This document shows, piece by piece, positions 58,194 to 64,000 of a stretch of 64,000 bases of DNA. The stretch spans positions 1 to 64,000 of the forward strand of contig JBAZMK010000006.1 of assembly GCA_041649755.1 (NCBI GenBank), given 5' to 3'. The DNA comes from JAGVXH01 sp041649755. Its GTDB lineage: Archaea > Nanobdellota > Nanobdellia > Pacearchaeales > GW2011-AR1. The translations under genes were made by a program, and so were the position numbers. Under the pieces are notes generated by a model. That model was not told the origin of the DNA, did not search any database, and saw only the letters and a program-made list of their open reading frames with translations. Numbering within the stretch: the stretch's first letter is position 1; every line of letters begins with the position of its first letter.

Positions 58194-59016
58194 TTTCTTC
58201 AAAGACGTATCCTTTTACTTTTGGGAATATTTCTTTCCATTTGTCTTCAACGAGGTTTAAAATATTTTCCATATCTTTTTCAGTGATAACACCTTCTTTT
58301 CCTTTTTGCATTGCGGTAATCCTCAATTTTCCATTTGCTTCTCCTATTGCTATACTTAACCTGCAATTTGAAATGGCTTCTTCTTCTTTGTCAACATCTA
58401 AAAGAATTGAGTTGTTTATCTTGTGGAGAGTTATATTGAAGGACATTGCTTCTTTATTTAAGGGGAGTGGTTCGTTACTTAGTTCGTGTTCTATTTTTTC
58501 TTCTTTTTCATTGTAGACAGGCATTTTGGCGCTTCCAAGTGCGATTAGAGATGCTAAACCTGCGACATCAATAAGATTTCCGTTATCGTTGATTGCGACG
58601 ATGTCTAAGAACACTTGCCAGACTTTTTCCCCTTCTTTTATGCATAATTTCTTGAAGTCAATGAAACCGCTTTCTCTGATTCCTCTGTCAATTACTCTTG
58701 CGAGTTCAACGGACTCTATTCCTGGTTTTCCGATGTCGTATTGTTCAGAAGCCATTGGGTGAAGTTCAGCGCTTGTCATAAATGTCCCTTCGTCAGGGGA
58801 GTCAGGATATGGCTCAATAATTCCTAGTTTAACTCCAGCAAAAACCTCTGTTTTTCCGATTTTAACTCTAACTGAAGATTCTGCATTTACACTTACATTT
58901 CTTTCAATTTCTATTTCTCTATAATCCCCTAAGTCTCTGCCGTCAAGTCTTTTACCTTGGTTAATATACTCGATTATTTTCTCTTTTTGCAATTTAGGAA
59001 CGATAAAATCACTCAT
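58186..59016 (-). CDS. rrp42: Exosome subunit Rrp42
   Basis: 276 residues from ATG 59016, chosen because GGAGGT lies just upstream; ATG 59028 is possible. RNase PH fold with R-L-D-G-R-D (about 27-32) and a late D-V-D-K-E-E-E. Rrp42 is the inactive partner of Rrp41 in the archaeal exosome ring. It overlaps rrp41 by 8 nt. Confidence 0.94.
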   Translation of the reverse strand: MSDFIVPKLQKEKIIEYINQGKRLDGRDLGDYREIEIERNVSVNAESSVRVKIGKTEVFAGVKLGIIEPYPDSPDEGTFMTSAELHPMASEQYDIGKPGIESVELARVIDRGIRESGFIDFKKLCIKEGEKVWQVFLDIVAINDNGNLIDVAGLASLIALGSAKMPVYNEKEEKIEHELSNEPLPLNKEAMSFNITLHKINNSILLDVDKEEEAISNCRLSIAIGEANGKLRITAMQKGKEGVITEKDMENILNLVEDKWKEIFPKVKGYVFEEND

Positions 59017-59737
59017 TTGAACCTCCATTGCTTGAATCTTTTAGAGCTTTTGTCTGGATTTTAAGTATCTCTTTGCAGGCTTCTTTTCCTGCTTTGATTG
59101 CTTCTTTTAACTCTTCTGGTGAGATTTTTCCGTCAAGCTGTAAAAGGGCGATGTCTCCTGTTCTTGATGTTACTGCTATTGGGATATCTGTTGAGCCTTC
59201 GCCTTCTTTGAAGTCTTCTTCTTCTTTATTTACATCAACTACGATTGTTTTGTCTATTTTTCCGACAGATATTGCTGAAATCATTTCTTTCATTGGGATG
59301 CCTGCGTGAGCCAGAGCCATTGCAGCTGCATTTAAGCCAGCAACCCTTGTTCCTGCGTCTGCTTGCGGGATTTGTATAAAAACATCTACAACTGCGTTTG
59401 GAAATCCTGATAAGTCAACAACAGAAGATAGAGCCCATTCGCTTACTTTTGAGATTTCTTCACTTCTTCTTGAAGGTCCTGGTCGGATTCTGTCCCAGAC
59501 TGAAAAAGGCATCATCCCATAGTTTACTCTCAACATTCCTTTTTCAGGATTTTGCATATGCTGTGGGTGGAAGGTTCTTGGACCTCTTACAACTGCTATT
59601 GCCTGGGTTTTTCCTGTTTGAAACATTGCAGAACCATCGGCAGAAGGGACAATACCAACTTTTACTTTAATTTCTCTTATTTCGTCAAATTTCCTTCCAT
59701 CGCTTCTTTTCTTATATAAGCTTTCTTTTTTAGCCAT
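59009..59737 (-). CDS. rrp41: Exosome subunit Rrp41
   Basis: 242 residues from ATG 59737 (overlap of 8 nt with rrp4); ATG 59746 is possible. RNase PH fold with R-S-D-G-R-K, G-x-V-R-G-P-R motif (V-V-R-G-P-R), R-R-S-E-E-I and D-V-N-K-E-E-E. It carries the phosphorolytic 3'-5' RNA-degrading site of the exosome. Confidence 0.95.
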   Translation of the reverse strand: MAKKESLYKKRSDGRKFDEIREIKVKVGIVPSADGSAMFQTGKTQAIAVVRGPRTFHPQHMQNPEKGMLRVNYGMMPFSVWDRIRPGPSRRSEEISKVSEWALSSVVDLSGFPNAVVDVFIQIPQADAGTRVAGLNAAAMALAHAGIPMKEMISAISVGKIDKTIVVDVNKEEEDFKEGEGSTDIPIAVTSRTGDIALLQLDGKISPEELKEAIKAGKEACKEILKIQTKALKDSSNGGSNE

Positions 59738-60455
59738 CTTGCTCATCTTCTCCGGTATTTTTTTCAATTATTTCTATTTCACTTTTCATTCCCAGACTTT
59801 TTATGTATTTTTCAACTTTTTCTGTTAAACCATTGATTGTTGCGTTTTCGACTATAAACTCTATAATTTTCTTTGTTGCAAGTTCTTCTTCAACGGAGTT
59901 CCCTGAAATCCAGACTTTGCCATTTTGACCTACGGTTATTTCGCATCTTGTGGCGCTTTTTATTAATTTTACCATACTCCCTTCTTTTCCTATTATTCTT
60001 GGGACTTTGTTAGGGTTTACAGAGATTATTAATCCTCCTTCGAGTTTTCCGTAACCTCTCATTTTCATTGAGACGTCGACACCTCGGGATTTTACGTCCC
60101 AAACTTTGACGATTACAGATTCTCCGAAATCAAGGTATTCTCTTAATTCGTTTTTGTTAATGTATCTTGGGACTTCTGCTACAGGCAGAAATGCATTTTG
60201 TACCCCTCCAAATTCTATAAGCCATCCGTTAAAAGTTACATCTACGACCGTTCCGATTATTGTGTTTCCTCTTCTTGGATAGTATGCTCCTGAAACAGGG
60301 ATGACTCTGACGTGCTTTTCAGAAATTTCCACAATTCCAAATCTCTTTGAAACTACTTCTTCTCCGTCTCTGTAAACATTGTCTCCAGGTAAAAATTCGT
60401 TACCTTTTACTATTGTTTCTCCGGGAACAACTATTTGTCTTCCTTCTTTGTCCAT
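59730..60455 (-). CDS. rrp4: Exosome cap subunit Rrp4
   Basis: 241 residues: N-terminal domain (1-60), S1 domain (about 62-140) and KH domain (about 148-210, with I-I-G-K-E-G-S-M-V-K-L-I). It makes the RNA-entry cap of the exosome. First gene of the rrp4-rrp41-rrp42-rpoK run, all overlapping. Confidence 0.94.
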   Translation of the reverse strand: MDKEGRQIVVPGETIVKGNEFLPGDNVYRDGEEVVSKRFGIVEISEKHVRVIPVSGAYYPRRGNTIIGTVVDVTFNGWLIEFGGVQNAFLPVAEVPRYINKNELREYLDFGESVIVKVWDVKSRGVDVSMKMRGYGKLEGGLIISVNPNKVPRIIGKEGSMVKLIKSATRCEITVGQNGKVWISGNSVEEELATKKIIEFIVENATINGLTEKVEKYIKSLGMKSEIEIIEKNTGEDEQDG

Positions 60456-60539
60456 TTTTCTAAACGAGAAAATCTGTAATATTATCCACTTTTCTCTTCA
60501 TTTACATAAATTCCTGTAAAAAACCATTTATAAACTTTA

Positions 60540-61133
60540 CTATTCAATTTCAATTATAGTGCCTTTCCTTCCAACTTGTATGACTCTTGTTTTTCCTATT
60601 TTGTCTTCTATTCCTTCTGCTTCATGAATGTGTCCTGAAATTAATATGTCTGGTTTGACTTCTTCAACAATTCGTCTAAGGTACTCATCCCCTTCAATTC
60701 CGGAGAACTCTGCCTTTGTTCCTCTTGCGTGCCAGTGTGAAACTAAGATTCTTTTTTTAGGCTTCATTTTTTTAAAGTTATTTTTTAGAATCTGGAGATC
60801 TTCTGATTCTATAACTTTCCAGTCAGGATTTCCGATTCCAGCTATTCCGACTTCATTATAGGTAATGTAGTAGTTATGCAGGCTTTTTGCAATGGTTTTA
60901 AGGAGGTTATGTTCTCTTTCTGTATCCCAGTTTCCTGGAACGAAGGCAATTCTTTGTTTTTGCTTAACAAAAGGCTCCAAGATTTTTCCGTTTTCCAGTT
61001 CGTAACCGCTAATATCCCCTGCTAAAATGACTAAGTCAACTTTATTTCTTTTAGCTTTTTCTGAGAGTTTTTTTGCAATGTCAAAATCCCCGTGAAGGTC
61101 TGCTGCGGCGAGTATTTTAAGTTTCTTTGCCAT
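60540..61133 (-). CDS. Metallophosphoesterase, third in window
   Basis: 197 residues. A-D-L-H-G (12-16), G-D-I-S-G, G-N-W-D, S-H-W-H and G-H-I-H-E are in order, so the dimetal site is complete. It is closer in pattern to the 7029-7703 protein than to bacterial YfcE. A TATA-like stretch shared with valS lies upstream, and the two genes are divergent. Confidence 0.9.
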   Translation of the reverse strand: MAKKLKILAAADLHGDFDIAKKLSEKAKRNKVDLVILAGDISGYELENGKILEPFVKQKQRIAFVPGNWDTEREHNLLKTIAKSLHNYYITYNEVGIAGIGNPDWKVIESEDLQILKNNFKKMKPKKRILVSHWHARGTKAEFSGIEGDEYLRRIVEEVKPDILISGHIHEAEGIEDKIGKTRVIQVGRKGTIIEIE

Positions 61134-61181
61134 AGGATGTTATACCAAACATTTTTTAAATATCCTTCTGTTCTCTTTTTT

Positions 61182-63566
61182 ATGCAGTTAAAAGATGTTA
61201 AAAGTTGGGATGTTGAGATAGAAAGGGGAATTACAGAAAGATGGAAAAAACAAGAGATGTATAGTTTTGATTGTAAGACTAAAAAGAAGATTTATTCTAT
61301 TGATACGCCCCCCCCGTATGTTAATTCGCCGATTCATATGGGGCATGCCGTAACTTACTGCTTTATGGATATGATTGCACGTTACAGGAGGATGAAAGGT
61401 TTTGAAGTTTTGTTTCCTTTGGGACTTGACAGGAACGGGCTTCCTATTGAGATGGGTGCGGAGAGGAAGTATGGGGTTTCTCCTTTTGATGTCGGGCGTG
61501 AGAAGTTTATTGAATATTGCGAGAAGTTGTTAAATGAGACTTCGGCAGAGTCAATAGATTCTTTTGCGAGGTTGGGGATTTCTTTTTCTTCTTATAAATA
61601 TGGGGAGAAAGTAGGTTCTATTTATAATACTGATTCTCCGGAGTATAGGGCTTTGACACAATTGACTTTTTTGGAGCTTTATAAAAAGGGTTTGATTTAT
61701 GAAGATACGAGGATAAACAATTGGGACCCTAAACTTCAGACGACAATAGCAGATTCTGAAATAGAATATAAGAATATTCAATCTGCTTTTAATGATATTA
61801 GGTGGAAAGTTAAAGAGACAGGAGAGGAAATTGTTATTGGGACGACGAGACCTGAACTTATATGTACTTGTGGGATGGTTATTTTTAATCCCGAAGATGA
61901 AAGGTATTCTCATCTTGAGGGAAAGACTGCAGTTTCCCCTTTGTTTGAGATGGAGATTCCTATACGGGCCCATCCTTTGGCAGATAAGGAAAAGGGAACC
62001 GGAATTGCGATGATGTGTTCTGCGGGTGATTTGTCCGATATTCAGTTTTTCAGGGAAATGGGTTTGACTCCTAAAATTGCTATTAATAAAGACGGAACGA
62101 TGAATGAGAATGCAAGTTTTTTAAGCGGTCTGAAGGTTAAGAAGGCGAGAGAGAAGATTATTGAAGAATTGAAGAGTAATGGGTTTTTAGTAAAGCAGGA
62201 ACAAATTTCTCATAGGACTCCAGTGTCAGAGCGTTCGGGGGCAGAAATAGAGTTTATAGAGATGCCCGAGTTTTATCTGAAACAAATTGATTTTAAAGAG
62301 GACGTGAAGAAGATAGCTAGGGAAATTAATTTTTATCCTAGGGAGTCAAGAAAGATTTTAGAGGATTGGATAAATTCTGTTTCAATTGACTGGCCGATTT
62401 CCAGAAGAAGATATTATGCTACTGAGGTTCCTCTTTGGAATTCAAAATCAGGGGAATATGTATCTGTTCCGACCGAGAAAAAATATTACCGACCTTGGAT
62501 GCAGGGTCCGCCTAAGTCTGCGAATGTATTAGATGTCAAGACAAAAAAGGTTCTCGGGAAGTTAGGGGATTTTCCTAACGAAGAGTGGATTGGAGAGGTG
62601 AGGGTTCTTGATACATGGATGGATTCTTCTATTTCTGAACTTAATATGATAAAATATAAATCAGATGATAATTTTTTTAAGAAGGCATATCCAGTTACTT
62701 TGCGACCTCAAGGGAAGGAGATTGTTAGAACTTGGCTTTATTATACTCTTCTTAGGGGTTTTTTGGAGACGGGCAAGCCTTGTTTTAAAGATGTTTGGAT
62801 TCACCAACATATATTGGATGGGAGCGGGAAGAAGATGTCCAAGTCTTTAGGGAACGTGATTAATCCACAAGATGTTTTAAATGAAGAGGGTGCTGAGGCT
62901 CTTAGGCTTTGGTCAGCGATTGAGGGGGATTTATCTAAAGGAGATTTTATTTGTTCAAGGGAGAAGATAAAGGCAGAGAAAAAGACTTTGAATAAGTTGC
63001 TGAATGTTTCCAGATTTGTTATGATGTTTAAGAAGGGGGGTAAGATAAAACTTACTAAGTTAGATAGACTTTTTATTGATTATGTTGAAGATTTAACTAA
63101 AAGAACAGAAAAGTCTTATGAAGGATATGATTTTAATCATCCTGCTCAGGAGATTAGGCAATTTTTGTGGGAAATTTTTGCTTCTCATTATATAGAAATT
63201 GTTAAAAGCAGAGCGTATAATGAAGAAAATAAGTTCAGCAAAGAAGAAAGCGATTCTGCTAAATATACTCTTCATTTTATCCACGAGAGACTTTTAACTC
63301 TTCTTTATCCGATAATCCCCCAGATAACCTTTTTTATTTCAAGAGAAGAAGGGGTTGATTTGTTAAAAGGCAAATGGCCAAAAGTTAAGGAAGGGACGTC
63401 GGATATATCTTTAGTAAAAAAGATTGTAGAGTTTAATAGTTTTGTGTGGAAGACAAAAAAGGAAAAAGGGATTTCACTTAAAGAAGGAATTGAGGGGATT
63501 CGGGTTCCTGAGGAATTAAAGGACTTTGAAAAAGATTTAAGGGCGTGTCATAAAATTAGTAATTAA
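61182..63566 (+). CDS. valS: Valyl-tRNA synthetase, archaeal type
   Basis: 794 residues from ATG 61182, about 25 nt after a TTTTTAAATAT box; the upstream frame extension runs over the divergent gene and is rejected. H-M-G-H (in S-P-I-H-M-G-H-A), editing motif T-T-R-P-E-L, I-S-R-R-R-Y-Y, L-R-P-Q-G-K-E-I-V-R-T-W and K-K-M-S-K-S-L-G-N. G-L-D-R-N-G-L-P-I-E replaces the family's more usual G-F-D-N-H/D-G-L-P-T-E. Shorter than typical archaeal ValRS (about 870). Confidence 0.9.
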   Translation: MQLKDVKSWDVEIERGITERWKKQEMYSFDCKTKKKIYSIDTPPPYVNSPIHMGHAVTYCFMDMIARYRRMKGFEVLFPLGLDRNGLPIEMGAERKYGVSPFDVGREKFIEYCEKLLNETSAESIDSFARLGISFSSYKYGEKVGSIYNTDSPEYRALTQLTFLELYKKGLIYEDTRINNWDPKLQTTIADSEIEYKNIQSAFNDIRWKVKETGEEIVIGTTRPELICTCGMVIFNPEDERYSHLEGKTAVSPLFEMEIPIRAHPLADKEKGTGIAMMCSAGDLSDIQFFREMGLTPKIAINKDGTMNENASFLSGLKVKKAREKIIEELKSNGFLVKQEQISHRTPVSERSGAEIEFIEMPEFYLKQIDFKEDVKKIAREINFYPRESRKILEDWINSVSIDWPISRRRYYATEVPLWNSKSGEYVSVPTEKKYYRPWMQGPPKSANVLDVKTKKVLGKLGDFPNEEWIGEVRVLDTWMDSSISELNMIKYKSDDNFFKKAYPVTLRPQGKEIVRTWLYYTLLRGFLETGKPCFKDVWIHQHILDGSGKKMSKSLGNVINPQDVLNEEGAEALRLWSAIEGDLSKGDFICSREKIKAEKKTLNKLLNVSRFVMMFKKGGKIKLTKLDRLFIDYVEDLTKRTEKSYEGYDFNHPAQEIRQFLWEIFASHYIEIVKSRAYNEENKFSKEESDSAKYTLHFIHERLLTLLYPIIPQITFFISREEGVDLLKGKWPKVKEGTSDISLVKKIVEFNSFVWKTKKEKGISLKEGIEGIRVPEELKDFEKDLRACHKISN

Positions 63567-63615
63567 ATTTTTATGTTTCCTTAAGTCTTATAAACTCTCT
63601 TTATCTTTTATACTT

Positions 63616-64000
63616 ATGGCGCTGAATGAATTACAAAGGTTTGAGTTGGAAAGTTTGATTGAAGAGCTGGAAGGTTATCGTGGGAGGCATACAGAACTGA
63701 TTACAGTGATGGTCCCTGCGGGGGCGACTCTGACCCAAACTACTAAACAACTTGAAGATGAGAAGGGGACAGCGACTAACATTAAGACGACTTCAACACG
63801 TAAAAATGTTATTAATTCTTTAGAAAAGGCTATAAGGAAATTGAAAGAGATTGGGAAGACCCCTGAAAATGGTCTGGCTGTTTTTAGTGGGAATATATCC
63901 GAAGTTGAAGGACAGGATAATTTTCAGGTTTGGGCAGTTGAGCCACCTAAGAAGTTGAAAGTTAAAATTTATCGGTGTGACCAGATTTTTGTTCTTGACC
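63616..64000 (+). CDS. prf1: Peptide chain release factor aRF1, 3' partial
   Basis: 128 residues to the window edge. The eRF1 N-terminal domain is clear: L-I-E-E-L-E...R-G-R-H-T-E-L-I-T-V-M-V-P-A-G and G-T-A-T-N-I-K-T, in which the stop-reading N-I-K-S loop has Thr for Ser. The GGQ domain lies outside the window. It reads all three stop codons in archaea. Confidence 0.93.
   Translation, partial: MALNELQRFELESLIEELEGYRGRHTELITVMVPAGATLTQTTKQLEDEKGTATNIKTTSTRKNVINSLEKAIRKLKEIGKTPENGLAVFSGNISEVEGQDNFQVWAVEPPKKLKVKIYRCDQIFVLD

Noticed and set aside
59398..59670. Plus-strand frame of 90 codons across rrp41
   Set aside because: Antisense shadow of rrp41 with no start signal.
61092..61181. Upstream extension of valS
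   Set aside because: It covers the start of the divergent phosphoesterase and the promoter; the ATG at 61182 follows a TATA box at 25 nt.

Overview
The window is AT-rich archaeal DNA, most likely from a small-genome DPANN lineage of the Woesearchaeota/Pacearchaeota kind. The information-processing genes are archaeal or eukaryote-like: MCM helicase, Cbf5, the exosome proteins Rrp4/Rrp41/Rrp42, RpoK, uS2, archaeal enolase, XPD-like Fe-S helicase, eukaryote-type TyrRS, archaeal ValRS, aRF1 and archaeal RNase P RNA. Many start codons lie about 25 nt after a TATA box (leaderless), while genes inside operons carry GGAGG/GGTG sites. LeuRS is bacterial in type, and the many short secreted proteins with one C-terminal membrane anchor fit these lineages. 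The taxonomic call is inference.

Host region 1 (1-20.5 kb): three cell-surface proteins, CysS, a pair of nucleotidyltransferase-like proteins, two metallophosphoesterases, a pilin-like protein, tRNA-Phe with a dolichol-kinase-like gene starting 7 nt after it, an isoprenylcysteine-methyltransferase-like protein, RNase P RNA, an XPD-like helicase, a MacB/LolD-type ABC exporter, a 7TM/winged-helix pair, LeuRS and TyrRS. LeuRS carries a complete RBBP9/YdeN-like alpha/beta hydrolase inserted at the base of its editing domain.

Integrated element 1 (about 20.73-44.90 kb): a 24.2-kb island inserted at the 3' end of tRNA-Asp. A 12-bp copy of the tRNA end marks the far boundary, imperfect inverted repeats lie just inside both ends, and a tyrosine recombinase sits beside the tRNA. 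It holds (a) a regulatory/methylase block and a type IV secretion-like operon (VirB2-, VirB6-, VirB3/PrgI- and VirB4-like, the VirB4 ending in a putative PD-(D/E)XK nuclease); (b) a minus-strand defence operon led by a CARF-wHTH protein, followed by a RecB-like nuclease, a DUF91/DUF4268 nuclease, HsdM, a Shedu-type protein, a HEPN-like protein, an unknown protein, HsdS and HsdR; (c) a divergent plus-strand operon of a TGT-superfamily-like protein, a ThsB-type TIR protein, a RipA-like membrane protein and a small coiled coil; (d) cargo: cupin, epimerase, a double Lrp regulator.

Host region 2 (44.9-64 kb): a VRR-NUC-like nuclease, Cbf5, MCM, an RPA-like OB-fold protein, uS2, enolase, RpoK, the exosome operon, a third metallophosphoesterase, ValRS and the start of aRF1. 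The archaeal neighbours eno and rps2 are split by a second island (51.7-55.5 kb) bounded by perfect 41-bp direct repeats. It holds an AbrB-like protein, a zinc ribbon, a DDE transposase followed 1 nt later by a DNA methyltransferase, and a convergent DHH-like protein.

No CRISPR array or rRNA gene was seen.
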